In this document: positions 10,778-24,105 of the stretch, piece after piece
Layout: each line of letters opens with the position of its first letter
Numbering within the stretch: position 1 is the stretch's first letter
From: Lepidonotus clava
Taxonomy: Eukaryota > Annelida > Polychaeta > Phyllodocida > Polynoidae
DNA: 64,000 nucleotides
Direction: 5' to 3'
Assembly (NCBI GenBank): GCA_936440205.1
Contig: OW387146.1
Location: forward strand, 20,708,458-20,772,457
Notes under the pieces: generated by a model
What the model was told of the DNA's origin: nothing
Databases searched by the model: none
Seen by the model: the letters and a program-made list of their open reading frames with translations, nothing else
Translations under genes and position numbers: made by a program

Positions 10778-12684
10778 AACTTATAATCTATTTTCATCAT
10801 GAAACTAGTTAAAACCCATTTTCAAAGGTTCTTTATATGGTTTTCTAATCTAACCCTTAATTTTTTAAATTGTGAACTTTCAAATGATTTTTTTCCTATT
10901 CCACGCTTTGAAGTTTGAGGCCTGAGTTTAGCCTACTAAGCGGTCCACTGAAAAAAAGCTCATCTTTGATTAAATTTTAATTCAATTCGCGATTTCCGAT
11001 TTCCGTGATAATACAAAGAAACGGGAATTTGTATGCTAAAAGGGATTCAATCAAATTATCCACACAATTTTTTAAATCAAAGATTCAGATATCCAGTGAG
11101 TCCAGTCCTTTATCAATGCGTGATTTTCAAGATTTTAATACACATATTACGCACGTTGTGTTTGGGTTCATGGTCTTAATTCTCAGAATCTGGTTCATAT
11201 CTTTAATCAATTATCATTGAAGCAAAATGTTCTGGTTTGTGCCGCTTCTATTGTTTGTACACATGGGGGTGCGTCTATTGTGTTTACAAATAAATAAACT
11301 TATCTTATCTTAACAGATAACACTTAATACCATGGCCATAAGTAGTACTATCTTCGGGGAAATATTACAGGTTTAAGCCGGATTCTTAATCGCCAATACC
11401 CTTGAAATACCTGGTTTTCAGATAATCTTAGATAATAACTGTGACGGCGGATACTGGAGATGATCTCTGGTTTTATATCTGATAATCTGTGATCTTACAC
11501 CTGGCCACTTAGAATAGTTGATAACACCATATTGTGGCCTTCTTATCTGTAAGTGTTATTTGACTACACATCTAGGAGTGTCCGAATTCTTGAGATGTAT
11601 GTAAACTTCTGTATGAACACAGATATATCAATTTTTTATGGGGTCATTGATGGAATTTCTAGGAGAGCCAAGAATGCCTGATTGGTTATTTCGGCCATAT
11701 TTTTTTTTTTTTTGGTTACAGAGAGTACCACAGCCACGTCCCACCCACATACTTCTGTATGAACCCAGTACATGTAAGCCCAATGGGGATGGGGAAGAAA
11801 TGGAATGCATACATGTGTTTAGGGCAGATCTAGGATTTTTCCAATAAGGAGTCAGTTTATGGGCAAAGCACTTCAAACTTGCACACATACACACATGCTG
11901 AATCATTCAATGTTCCCCTTTTGCCTAGTTTATGATTGAAACGTGGCTTGAAGCAATGTTTTTTCGATGACAGTTGACGCTCAAAAAAGGCAAAAAAAAA
12001 AAAAAAAGGAGAAAAACAAACAAACAAACAAACATATGACTGTGAGTTAGGAAATGGACAAACTAACATTACACGGGGCAATATGTAAAATGATTATACA
12101 CTTTATACATCAAGTGATTTAAAGTCTTAAAATTGAAAAAAAAATATTGGTATCCAAGAAGAGTTAGGTAGATTTAATTCAATTTTGATCTAAACAGATA
12201 TGAAAGAAACTGCATGTAGATCTGTGTGTGCATGTGTGCACGCATGTGTGTATGTGTGCGTGCATGAGCAAAGAAAAAGGATACATGTATGGAATAACGA
12301 AAATAAAGGGAAAATAGGTCCATCTCATTTCATTGGCAGAGCATTTGATTTTATATTTTGAAAAGTTGTTCAAGTTGATGTGAAGATATTGGTTCATTAG
12401 CCCAAATGAATATCCTGAGAGTAATGAGCAATTTCAATCACAACAGGAAATACACAAGTTTATCAATTACAAGGTGTTGTATGGCAGAGTTTCTTCCACA
12501 GACTCGTGTTTTTTTGTTGTTTTGTTTGTTTGTTTGTTTGTTTTTGACAAAGACAGAGATCTCGGTGCAGAGAGGTCAGTGAGTTTTAACCTTATTGCAC
12601 TTACTGGAGGTTGGGGTGGCCCTGGGATGGAGAGTGAGGGGGGGGGGGGGGGCTGCAAACGAGGAAAGAAAGTATACCTGGAGT
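10778..12684. other. Non-coding, AT-rich
   Basis: No gene seen. Holds simple A and T tracts (11698-11714, 11990-12007), (caaa)n near 12018, a (tgtgca)n-like stretch at 12220-12266 and (tttg)n at 12520-12545. Confidence 0.7.
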
Positions 12685-13001
12685 CAGGCTACCAACCACA
12701 CAGGGAAAACAGGGAAAATGGCAAAAAAAATTCCCTGACAGGGAAAAAACAGGGAATTTGAAAATTTTGCCAAAACACAGGGAAAGCACAGGGAATTTCA
12801 TTTGGCCAGGTCCTGAAATTCCTGATTCTCAAGATATCAGGGATTTAACATTTTGTTGTTGGGTTGTCCAAATTTTTTTCTGCACGCGGTGGCTTTTAAA
12901 TTTGAAAAAAATGCTGGATATGACAGGGAAAAATTGCTGCGGGACAGGGACATCTCAGGGAAAACAGGGAATTTGAAAATGGACTTTCGGTTGGTACCCT
13001 G
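12685..13001. mobile_element. CAGGGTACCAACC short TIR element, complete
   Basis: Begins caggctaccaaccacac and ends ggttggtaccctg, flanked by exact TGGAGT duplications (12679-12684, 13002-13007). It is 317 bp and non-coding. Confidence 0.9.
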
Positions 13002-14654
13002 TGGAGTAGTGGGGTAGGCATATTAATTTTGCACTGTGCATACTTTTTCAAAATTCACGCATTGCCACACATGCGCAAAAATATGATGTCAGTGAAAAAT
13101 AAAACTGTTTGGTCAAATAGAAATATCTCAAAATGCGAGAAAATTAAAGCAGAACGAAAATAAATACGTGTACAGTAAGAACACGTCTTTTTGTGTGGTA
13201 GTATTGTTGCCATTGACATATATTTTACTCCCAATATCAACAGCTCGATTTATTCAACATTATAGATATGGAACTTTGTGGTACCAGAAGTCTGTATGGG
13301 ACGAAACTTGGGATATAAAAAGTGACACGAAACTTGAAAGTTTTTTAAGTCGATAAAAGTCGGTATTCTGTTGGAATTTATATCCATATATATCACATAT
13401 TCATACCATAACTAAGATATTGTTAAGTGAACATCAATTTTACAAAATGATCACGCGCCAAATACTTCAATGTAGAGTCCCGATATCACAAACACATTTT
13501 AAAGCATTTGTTCTTGCATGTTTTTAACATATCTTTTTGTGTCTTCGCCCAAATAACATGTTTACTTATAGCAACAACATCTTTCCTTAATCAGTGAACC
13601 AGCAGTGGATTTATTGATTTGTTTGTTTGAGCCCTCCTGATCCGGTCTAAACTGGTCCCCAAATTAAACCAAAGAGCATATAACAAGGCACAAGGAGAGG
13701 GCGCACTCCAAGTGTAACAAATAGATTTTCTGAATTATACAAAAAATGTATCTGGTACACTTGGATCTTGAATGAGTTCGCATCCCGAGGATGTAAGTTT
13801 TCCGATTTTTGTCGGATTTCCGATTTTTTTATCCCCAGCACACTGAAAATCAGTTTTAAAATTTGATATTTAGAACACGTTTCACAACATTTTAGGATAC
13901 ATTCAGATTTTCTTAATGATATTTCCGATTTTTTCATGGTCCTCAATTTACATCGCTGTGTATATGTACATATATATTCGCGCCATTAAATTTTCATGGA
14001 GCGTTCACTAAGGGACAGTTTTTGCGCATTTGTTATCATTTCTGTTTGGTCGAGATAATTGTATATCTTTACTCAAATCACATTTTTGCGTCCTTCCTGG
14101 TCTGACGACCAAAGAAATTTCATGGATCTCCACGCATCCACAAACTGCTCCAGAAAACTATCACGCATCTGAAAAAATGATGCGTGAAAGTGTAAAGAAT
14201 ATGCGTGATGTATTCACGAAGAAAATGTCTGTATAAAAACATGTGGAAAGTATAAATATTTATATAAAATACTTCTTTTTTTTAAAGATTTTATTGGTAA
14301 TAATCTTCAAGGATTCCTTTGGGTTTCAGAGTTATTACTTCATTATGTCTATTATAAACAAATAGCAATTTAATTAGAGAGGTTTTAACCCGGAAAAAAT
14401 ATCATGAATCTAAAATTTGGTGTTTTTTTCACGAATCCAAATTTTGGAATCATGGGCATAAGATTTATAAAAAAGATTTGGTCGCCATACCAGCACTGCG
14501 CATTTATCTCCAAATGAAGTGTAAGTTTCCACTAAATGAGTACAACTTTTTGTTAAAGACCGCCCCGCCCTCATTGATCCTTCTCTGGGGAGTGCATCCT
14601 GTTGGATCACATACATACACTCTGATTAAACCTGCCAACACGTCGCCGCCTGAT
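13002..14654. other. Non-coding
   Basis: No gene seen. Contains an imperfect inverted stretch at about 13785-13955 with repeated 'ttccgattttt' words, and otherwise unremarkable AT-rich sequence. Confidence 0.65.
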
Positions 14655-14732
14655 GCCTGTCACGCGACTGGTTGTGACGTCATTACAGGACGAACGTCAC
14701 GTGACCCCGCTGGTCCAGCTGGTATATAAATG
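14655..14732 (+). promoter_or_regulatory. Promoter-like cluster: CRE, E-box, TATA
   Basis: gtgacgtcattac, acgtcacgtgacc (CACGTG E-box) and tatataaatgg occur in order within 80 bp, with normal spacing for a TATA promoter. No convincing exon was found downstream. Confidence 0.3.
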
Positions 14733-14867
14733 GAAATCAGAGAGGCCAAAAAACAATAGCAACGACTTACATCTTTTGTTTTCTTCCTTTTTTTTAAAAA
14801 AAAAACAACTTTTTTTTCAGGGATTACATGAAATGTGGTTCTAGATGAGAATAGGGGGTTTCTGTGT

Positions 14868-15195
14868 TTCGTGTCACCTTTAGGAAATCAACATGTTACA
14901 TGTTGGTGTGCCTATATGTCAAATTTAAGAAATGGCCATGTCGCATAATGATGATATATGTCACTATAATATTATGTCCTATGAGGGTCCCGCAAATTAA
15001 CCAGGCTAAATAAATGAAATAAATGTTATAATTGGTATGGATATTTAAAGGATATTTACTTAAGAATGATAAAATAGATGTAAACTGTAGACAAGATTAG
15101 AAGTGAAGAGAAATCCGCCGATTAAAAGATATGTCTTATTACTAGGCCCCCATGTCACATGTCGAATTTAAGAAATGTCCATGTCACAGCGCTTA
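14868..15195. repeat. ATGTCGC-word repeat region
   Basis: Degenerate copies of catgtcgaatttaagaaatg and tggccatgtcgca. The same words recur at 5430-5475, 6030-6160, 16020-16110, 16630-16900, 41930-42110, 43515-43600, 49058-49290 and 56270-56360. I treat this as one dispersed family built from a roughly 25-bp unit. Confidence 0.6.
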
Positions 15196-15199
15196 TTTA

Positions 15200-16015
15200 A
15201 GCGTCTACCCCACAAAATTTAATGTCCTGATATATAAACATTGGCAGGTTTTTCAGCGTTGTCCACTGAACACATCTGGAATAGCCTGAACCATTAGGGT
15301 AAAAATAACTTGGACGTTATAAGTAGGTTAAATTTTGATTACCCCATACATGTAGAAATATGTCAACACAATTTAGGAAAATTTGATCAATTGATATTTG
15401 ATTTATTTGTTTTTGCGCACACGTTTTCCCTCGTTAACGGTTTTCGTTTTGCGAACTGTTGGATCGTTGGTATTGCGTAAGAAGAAATTGATTCATAAAA
15501 ATTGGATTATATGCAGTTTAAACTTAAGCGAATAATATCATGTTGCCCGCTAATATAACGGAATTCTATCGGCACTGTTGCTATTTTTGTGCAGATTTGG
15601 GGAGATTACGAGATGGTAATTCTAAATTGTTTGTCCTGGCTCTTAGTGTATTATCGAGAAAATAAGTGGTCTATCTCATACTGTAAATAACCTATCAGTC
15701 AACACGCCAAGCCTGGTGTCCTAAAACTAGAAGATAAATCAGTCAACAAGTAACAAACATCTACCCCTAATCAAATAAAGACATAGCTTCTTGTTTACAA
15801 CGGAAACCCACAACACTATTAATCTAATACCAAAATAAACAGAGAGAAAAAACATACTGCCGACGGGTGGCCCTGTAGGACATATCGGTGGGGCCCTAGA
15901 CCCTTAAATTTTACACGAGCACATGGATTATTTTTTTTATCTAATTAACATGCAAGACGTATGGGAATGAAAAGTTAAGTTTTAGAAAATTTATAGATAT
16001 TTCCAAAATTTGATA
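15200..16015. other. Non-coding, AT-rich
   Basis: No gene or clear repeat boundary seen. Confidence 0.65.
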
Positions 16016-16629
16016 TAGAACATTGAGCTTGTTAAAATTGACATGGAAATTATAACTACAACGTCAGATGACATGATTATTTCTGTAATTCGACATGCGA
16101 CATATAATATTGCCCATCAAGGGCCCCGTTTTTGTTTGGCTTTGACGTCAGGGGTATGGGGTGAGCTTATTATTGTTTACCCTAAAACAATCATGTCTGA
16201 CCTCACTTATATAAGTGAACCCAAGTTCTAAGAACGCATTTCAACTGACCAGTGGGGTGTCAAAATCTTTATTGGGTGCCAATAAAAACTATTATCTTGT
16301 ACCAGCGGGGTGTAGTCTAGAAGAATGTTACGTCAGAAGTAAATTGGGTAGATAAGAGGAAAGTAACATGGGAAAAAAGAAATACTGATCTGTTTCCCTA
16401 TAAGAATTGGCCCTAAATCGTCAAATATCGTTTTATAATAATTGACGCAAAAATTTGTGTTTCATTTTCATACCACAAGAAACCTGCCAAAGTTAGGAAT
16501 ACCACTAAGGCTTGAGTGCATGTGCACTAAAGTTGAAGTAATAAAACTGCATACATTTGCCTAGATACAAAAATAATTCATGACAGAAGAAAAAGTCGAT
16601 AATGCCATACATTGCCTCTCACGAGCACC

Positions 16630-16900
16630 TTTTTAGGGGCCCTTGATGGGGGGGGGGGGGGGGGGGGGGGTCACTAATGTCGCAGGTCAATTTTTTTTTT
16701 TTTTTTTAAAGAGAAAAAAAAGCAAATGTCGCATTTCTGAGTCGCTTAGTTTTTTCAGCGTCACTTGTCAAATTTAAGAGGAGCTGATGACCCATGTCGC
16801 TATACTTTCATGACCCATGTCCATGTCACTTACACCCTTTTCGTCCTGTTTAATTGAAAAACACCCTATGTCGCATAGTCAAATTAAGTAGTCAAGGGCC
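16630..16900. repeat. ATGTCGC-word repeat region with G run
   Basis: aatgtcgcaggtcaat, cacttgtcaaatttaagagg and acccatgtcgct units follow the 23-G run. ggggcccttgatggg at the left edge is the inverse of catcaagggcccc at 16116, so 16108-16650 may be one element. Confidence 0.55.
16648..16670 (+). repeat. Run of 23 G
   Basis: Uninterrupted G run following ggcccttgat, with an A/T-rich partner tract at 16692. Confidence 0.97.
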
Positions 16901-17297
16901 ATTTTATACAAATTGCCAATTTTCAACTGACTGTCAACACGACGCACCTGTGTCCTATTACATGTACTTTTACAGGTATTTGTATAAAAGGTGGTATTAA
17001 TATCGTGAAATGATAACCTGTACATTTGGTTATCGAACCAACGTAAATTCTATAGCAACAGTGCGTTTGTTTTGCACTAGAAGCCACTAGACGATCCTTC
17101 TGTATAATCAATATCACGAATAAAATAGAATGTTTAATTGTTTTCCTGGTGGACAAATTGAATTGGTTTTGAGATGGTCAATATCTAGTCCCTCCAGCCT
17201 ATAGTGTCCTAAAATTAGGAAATAAACACACATTACAAAGTATCATACATTACAGGGAGCATCTAGAATTTGTTCAGCTTCATACCTGTTAAAAAAA

Positions 17298-17539
17298 GGT
17301 TACTGAGGCCACCTTCAAAAAAAAGTTTGTTTCCTGTCCAGCGCCCGACTGACTTTTTGAGGGCCGACTGGGGACTTTTTTTCTGTTTTTGAATATTTTT
17401 TTTCAGCAAAATTCTTCGTTATAACCCTCAAAAAAAAGGAAAAAAAGTAGATTTCCCGACCTCCTGACTGGCTTTTTTCTGCTGACTCGCTGGACAGGAA
17501 ACACACTTTTTGTTTAGGGTGGCCTGAAAAAAAGTTACC
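17298..17539. repeat. Long palindromic element
   Basis: ggttactgaggccaccttca, then gtttcctgtccagcg, is mirrored by cgctggacaggaaacac and ggtggcctgaaaaaaagtt. The arms are about 55 bp and imperfect. No target duplication was found. Confidence 0.8.
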
Positions 17540-19380
17540 AAAACCTAATTAGATATAAATGTAAGTCTTAAACAGACTTAACAGGGAGGTAAGATTCCTC
17601 ATTCTTATCGGAATTCAGTTTGCATTTATTTCCCACATCAACATCTCTCCTTATTACATTCTAATTCAAAACTAATTGTTCATATAATTATGACTTTGCA
17701 GCATTTTTAGATGAATTCAGTATTTCTGTATGCCGTTTCCGATTTTGTCCATTTTCCAGTTTTGTCCATTTACCCAGACTTGCATGCCATGCAGATATGA
17801 AAACAGTTACATGGTATCCGCTCTCAAGTCCTTGTATACTCACCTTTATACGATAGGTATAATGTGTCATACCTAAGTTTAGGCATGGCATATCCTCCCA
17901 TTAACAATTACAAGAATTCATCAAATCTATTATATAAAATATATCAATATCATAATTTCTATCAACATACATATTTTATGTCTAAATAATAACAATCAAA
18001 AGATATATCATATATGCATATTAATTACTTCATTATATAGTTTATGGTAATTAGACAGTTAGCACTCCCCCTGTCCTGATTGGTCAGTTGTAATTAGGTC
18101 ACTGACCAGAGGTCAGGTGGGGAGGTGCAGGTATGCTGTAAGGACACTCTGGGTCCAGCAGCAGGAGAGTCAACATGTAACCACTAAGCAGCAACAGGCC
18201 TTTAGGCCACACTGCTGGTTCTGTAGAGAAATATATTGAACATCAACTACAACCTCCTGCCTTCAAGTCTTCTCTTCATTTATACCACACAAAACCCTAA
18301 GTCTCACAAATGCATGTACTATAAGTGAGACACGGTTCTGATAACTAAGATTCCACATACCTGACGTAGGTCGTGGGCAATTAGTTAACCTAGTTCTCAT
18401 AGATGAAAATACCACATTCTCATATATAATTCTGTAGCGCAAACGGCAAAGGTTACGGACAGAGAGGTAGGGTTTATACATGTATAGCTGAAGGTCGTGG
18501 TTGGCCGGATGGAGGGGGTGGAGGGTTTCTGGAGGAGGGAGGGAGGGAGTGGGGGGGGGGGGGGGTGAATCAAGGAGCAAGGTCGGGGGGGGGGGGGGGT
18601 TGTGCCGGGAAATTTTTACTTTGAAAACACACTAAATGTAAATCTGCCACTGGAGCTTGAAATGACTGTCTTCTTTGGCACTGGAAAATGTTTAGAAGAT
18701 TTCTTTTTCAAATCTAATGCGCCGATCTTTTCATATTTAATATATATTAATAGTTCATGCGAAGAAACCTACCTATTCTAATGGTCATTGACATTGGTTG
18801 AAAAAAATAAAATATCCTTTTAAATTTCATAAACCTTGTCTATGCGGTATTTTTCTTTTCTTGTGTGTGCTTGAGTTAGAGCCACTTTTAAGTTTGACGT
18901 CAGGGAAAGCGTATAATTCGTAATGTATGCTATGTCAGCTCTTTTAATTAACCAGAAAATTGTACTCAGTAGGCTGATGCCTAGTAATGGATTGAAGTTG
19001 CAGTTGAGATGAAGTACATATTATGCATAACAATTTTGTTTAATGGACATTTATCAAGCGTCAACTACTTTCTATATATATCTCAAAGACATAATGTCGG
19101 AAAGCTGTCTGACATGACCAGAAGTGTGACGTGTTTGAGGAATTCTGAATTATATTCATTACTTTGTCATCTATGGATATATTCTAATTTGAAAGTTTGA
19201 GATAAATTGGCCATAGTTGAAATTAAACTGCCCTTCAATTGTGCCTCCGATGTACGTATATACAGTCCCCTCTCAAACCGACCAGGGACCATCCCCATCG
19301 AGTTGAAACCACTACCCCCTCCATTGTTTGAACGTAGAGTTTCCTGCCACTAAACTTGTGTATGTATAGCATTAACGCCT
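17540..19380. other. Non-coding
   Basis: No gene seen. Two long G runs lie at 18551-18565 and 18586-18599. Confidence 0.65.
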
Positions 19381-19382
19381 GT

Positions 19383-19645
19383 CAGGGTAACAACCACACA
19401 GGGAAAACAGGGAAAATCGCAAAAAAAAAATCCCTGACAGGGAAAACAGGGAATTTCATCTGGCCAGTTTCTAAAATTCCTGATTCTCAAGATATTAGGG
19501 ATTCAACTTTTTGTTGTTGGGTTGTCCAATTTTTTTCTGTACGCAGAGGCTTTTAAAAGTGAATAACTTGCTGGACATGACACAGGGAAAAATTGTGATG
19601 GGACAGGGAAACCTCAGGGAAAACACAGGGAATATGAAAATGGCC
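19383..19645. mobile_element. CAGGGTACCAACC element, right end lost
   Basis: The left end cagggtaacaaccacacagg and the shared core are present; sequence similarity stops after gggaatatgaaaatgg, before the right terminal repeat. Confidence 0.8.
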
Positions 19646-19807
19646 CGTTTTTGCACATAAAAATGATATTGCTATTCTTTCCTCGTTCTATCAATCTATC
19701 ACATAGCTGTTATTTTGGGTTTCACATACTAGTTTCGCACATTATTGGCAGTATGCGGATTGCGCGAAAATGTGTACAACACCGAGATAATATTATGTTT
19801 AGGTGTA

Positions 19808-20259
19808 AGGGGCCTTCCATCAGGGATGTAGGGACATAACAAAAAATCATCCCCCAGGCCCATGGCCTCAAGTACGCAATAGATTTGTACAGGAATGTAT
19901 ACACATTAAAAAAAAAAACGTTTCAGACGCCCCCGCCCCCCGCCCCCTCATCCATTAGAAATGTGACCCAATATTTTATCACTGAATCAAATTCCTTGAA
20001 AAAGATCTTGAGTATCAAAGGCCTTTCAGCAAATTTCCACGGAGCCATTTTCCTGAAATGTGTAGGCATTGGATACATTACTTTAGCTATGAGGCCTTCC
20101 ATTTAGTACATACGCCAATTTTCCAAGATATTAGACCCCCCCCCCCCCTTAGGCTAAAGTACGCATTGGATTTGTACAGGAATGTATGCAAATTTTCAAA
20201 AAATTCAGACCCCCCACCCCCACCCCCCTTGCTGCGTACGTACTTAATGGAAGGCCCCT
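19808..20259. mobile_element. GGGGCCTTCCAT family TIR element, possibly two tandem copies
   Basis: Left aggggccttccat and right atggaaggcccct are inverse. Inside, the words 'ccttccatttagtacatacg' and 'cgtacgtacttaatgg' and C runs recur. Related pieces lie at 23277-23370, 30218-30470, 44249-44280 and 54130-54280. Confidence 0.7.
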
Positions 20260-20448
20260 ATTAGAAAAATATATATTCAGGAATGGCCCCTCTTAACATA
20301 ACACAGTCTCAATGAGTGAATAACATTCCTGATGCAGAAATGGCCCATCCCACCTGCCTAGTAATATCTATCCCTGGTATATAGGTGTGAATAAATAGAA
20401 GCCACGTGTGGAGATTGCTCAACCACAATTCCCGGAGCCATCCCATCT

Positions 20449-21051
20449 GGGAAACAGGTGCGGTTACTCATGATACGGAGAAGGCCCCTACCTGTGGGAC
20501 TTACCTATAGATACCTTCAGGGTGGGAGTGGGGCCTCACACCACTAAACTAATTTAACTGTTTTTGTTTAGTTGGGAAACAGGTGTGGTTACTCATGATA
20601 TGGAGAAGGTCCCTACCTGTGGGACTTACCTAGACCTCCAGGGTGGGAGTGGGGCCTCACACCACTAAACTAATTTAACCGTTTTTGTTTAGTTGGGAAA
20701 TAGGTGTGGTTACTCATGATACGGAGAAGGCCCCTACCAGTGGGACTTACCTAGATACCTTCAGGGTGGGGGTGGGGCCTCAGACCGCTAAACTAATTTA
20801 ACCGTTTTTATTTATTCCCATCTGGGAAACAGGTGTGGTTACTCATGATATGGAGAAGGCCCCTACCTGTGGGACTTACCTATATACCTCCAGGGTGGGG
20901 AGTGGGGCCTCAGACCACTCAACTAATTTAACTGTTTTTGTTTAGTTGGGAGACAGGTGTGGTTACTCATGATACGGAGAAGGTCCCTACCTGTGGGACT
21001 TACCTATAGGCCTACCTCCAGGGTGGGTAGTGGGGCCTCAGACCACTAAAC
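20449..21051 (+). repeat. About five tandem units of 121-129 bp
   Basis: gggaaacaggtgtggttact recurs at 20449, 20574, 20695, 20824 and 20948. Each unit ends ccactaaactaatttaacc plus gtttttgttta. A last partial unit continues after the CAGGCATGC insertion (21380-21416). Confidence 0.92.
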
Positions 21052-21379
21052 CAGGCATGCTAGCGGACCATCCCCATCGGATCCGCGGAATTTCGCGTTT
21101 TTAAAAATAAATTAGGTCATTTTTGAGATTCGTCCAGATCCGAGGAGAAAAATATTGTTTTATATAGTGGGGATGGGGTACCCTGGAAATTGTTTGACCA
21201 GAATGAAAAATCTGGCAAATTTCAGAATATATTTCTTCTTTTGTTTTTGAATGAAATTGTTATAAGCCTCATCTTAATAACACATTGGATAAAATCCTTC
21301 CTTAAAAACAAGGTTTAAAGGTGTTTTTAGTGATTATATAATTTTCCACGGAAATGGCGAAATGTGACTGGCATGCCTG
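21052..21379. mobile_element. CAGGCATGC TIR element inside a minisatellite
   Basis: Ends are caggcatgc and gcatgcctg, with exact 6-bp duplications CTAAAC (21046-21051, 21380-21385). The array unit (ctaaactaatttaacc) resumes straight after it, so the empty site can be read directly. It is 328 bp with no ORF of note. Confidence 0.88.
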
Positions 21380-21449
21380 CTAAACTTATTTAACCATTTT
21401 TGTTTATCTTAGAGATGCCACTAAACTCGGTAAGGGACCGTCCATTAAT

Positions 21450-23270
21450 CAGGGATGGAAATTTTCTAAATCAATTTCTTAGATCACATTTCAAACCATT
21501 TTAAGATATAATTTAAAATTTTCTTTCAGGGGTTACAGTTTTGTCTGTACATCCCTGAATTATCAAGTACGCATTTCATTATCAAGTACGCATTTCTATA
21601 CGTTTTCTAGAACCCTACCCCCTTTAACATGTACACGAGCACGCACAAAAAGTGTACAAAGTCCCTTGATTCCCATCCCCACCCCTTTTGTGCGAACGTA
21701 ATTAATGAAATGCTCCTAAAGTGACTTTGCTTATTTTTGTGACTAAGTACGTGTTCTGTTAACACCGTTGATATAAATGAGGAAATGACAAGGCAATATA
21801 AAGTTGTGCCCCGGTATCACGACATTCCCTACTTTTTGCCCTATTCACTGCACAACCAATTTCAACTCAAAATTTAAAAACTGACACAGATTCAGTCAAA
21901 GACACAATATCCTATATGATAGATATGACGACTTTCTTACCTCAGTTTGCCATTATTTTAAGAAGGCATATATTTTACGCCCTCCTCTCCTCCCCAGTAT
22001 CAGTCATCCCCCCCCCCCCCCGCCCCCCATTTTTTTTAATTTTTTTTTAAAAATTTTATTTTAATTTTTTTTTTAAATTTTATTCATAAAATCTTTTTAA
22101 CCCCTCAAACCATTCCTCCATCGGAAAGCATCCAGCGGCTAGATTGTAATCAGTTTCTTAATCCGCGATTCTTTTCCTCAGAGAGTAGGTGCTGAATTTA
22201 TTTCTAGACAAAAAACTTGACACTCCCATTAGTGACCTCCCTGTGTTATTCTTTTCTTAAATAAGGTTTTTTTTTGTTTTTTTTGTCCTTTCCTTTAAAA
22301 AAAAACGTTGACACCCATCAGAAGCCTCTCTTCTGCTCAGTAGGTGAATGGCCATTTCTTAGGAGGTGGGGTGTGTGTGTTGGGAGTGGGGGGTCCATAA
22401 ACTTACTCCTGGGTTACAGAAACTGTGGCAAGCTGTCTATTCTGACCTGGAACAACGCCAAGGGTTAAAACAGTGGGGCCACGGACAGAGACCTGAGATG
22501 AGATAGGGTATTTCTGAGACCGAGGCAGAATAGAGGGTTTTACAAACCACGCCACCTGGTGGCAATTATGTTAGAATTAAATAAATACTCTAAATGTATA
22601 TATTTTTGCGCTGCTAAAGTTCCGCGCACCAAGCAATAAGCAGAATTCCCGCGCATTCAAAATTGTGTGCATTTAATAGTTATTTGTATTTGTTCTATAA
22701 TATCAAAAATATCATTCATTTCATATTTTAGCGGATTTTTAGTGGCGTGCGAAATTACGTACAGCCCGAAAATTAATACGTTTACAGTAGTCACATGGTG
22801 ATGCACTTTTGTGAGTTTTACCACTTGTTTAAATGTGTAAGATAGTTGGCAACATAATTGGATATCAAATGAGGCCTGTTATATCCGTATCGATATTATC
22901 ATATCCTAGTTTCATGTTTTACTTCTGAGTGGTGTTTTAATTAAGGTGTTTTTCCTGGGAATACCACCTTTTTATGACCCCGACTGTAGATAATTTAAAT
23001 TCAAGTGTCAAACGATTATCTATATTTTCTTATAAAGCTTTTAAGTGATTAGGATAAAATGTCTTTTTTTAACCTACTTTTGATACCAAAGTCTCCATAT
23101 CTTCTTGGTAAGAAAGGGAATTGTAATCATATATGAGATACAGAATTTAACCCGGCATTTTCTTTTCTCAGCAGATCATTCGAGTTTGAAACTCGTGTTT
23201 AAACCACATGGGAACACTAGAAAACCGATTCATATATTTCAAATTGGAGGAAGTATTTATTTCTTTGGAG
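21450..23270. other. Non-coding with small palindromes
   Basis: A short element bounded by cagggatgg and acatccctg (21450-21557) sits in a GGGGCC-type fragment; aagtacgcatttc is doubled at 21567-21597. C and T runs lie at 22007-22080. No gene seen. Confidence 0.6.
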
Positions 23271-23871
23271 GGATTAGGGTGCCTTCTATTAAGTACCAAG
23301 GGGGGAGGGGAGGGGTCACAAATCTTTGAAAATTTGCGTACGCTCCTGTACAGTTTCAAAGTACGTACTTCAGCCAAAGGGTTGGACTTGGAGGAGGGGA
23401 TGTATCTGATATACTATATTACTTGATAGATTTTATACTTCCACAGAGAAGAATCTCATGTGATATTGATTCATCCATCCATTAGAGATAGATAAAAAGC
23501 AAACATATGTAAATATTCTTTAGGGTTTCCATTGTTGACGTCGACAATACTAGTCCAGAGGCTTAAGGTACTAAAAACTTGCTATCCATGGGAGGGAGAA
23601 TTTTATATTTCTTCAGAGAAAGATCTCAGGTGATAATAGGAGGAAATGGTACTTGGTAGGAATAACCGGAACTCAGGTGTTGAACAGTAGTATTTGTATA
23701 ACGAGAAACTCCTGACACATCAGGGACACAGCGGAAGTCAGGAAACTGCTGATGGAAAACTGCTTGTTCGCTAAATCCACCATCCTTGACATAATTGAGT
23801 CTAGTTGTTCTCAGTAATTCAAATTCAATAAACCAGTGACATAATTCACCCCTCCCTATTATGCAATAAGA

Positions 23872-24105
23872 CAGGGTACCAACCACACAGGGAAAACCGG
23901 GAAAATGGTAAAAAAAAATCTCTGACAGGGAAAACACAGCGAATTTGCAAATTTTTCAAAAAAACACAGGGAATTTCATTTGGCCAGGTTCTGAAATTCC
24001 TGATTCTCAAGATATTATGGATTCAACGTTTTGTTGTTGGGTTGTCCAATTTTTTCTCTGCATGTAGAGGCTCAACAACTTGCTGGATATGACACAGGGA
24101 AAAAT
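23872..24105. mobile_element. CAGGGTACCAACC element, right part lost
   Basis: The left end cagggtaccaaccacacagg is clear. The match to sister copies ends after gacacagggaaaaattg, so roughly the last quarter is missing. Confidence 0.8.

Noticed and set aside
21450-21557. CAGGGATGG...CATCCCTG as another element with a clean duplication
   Set aside because: The ends pair, but the flanks (attaat, aattat) do not give an exact duplication, so I did not count it with the dated set.
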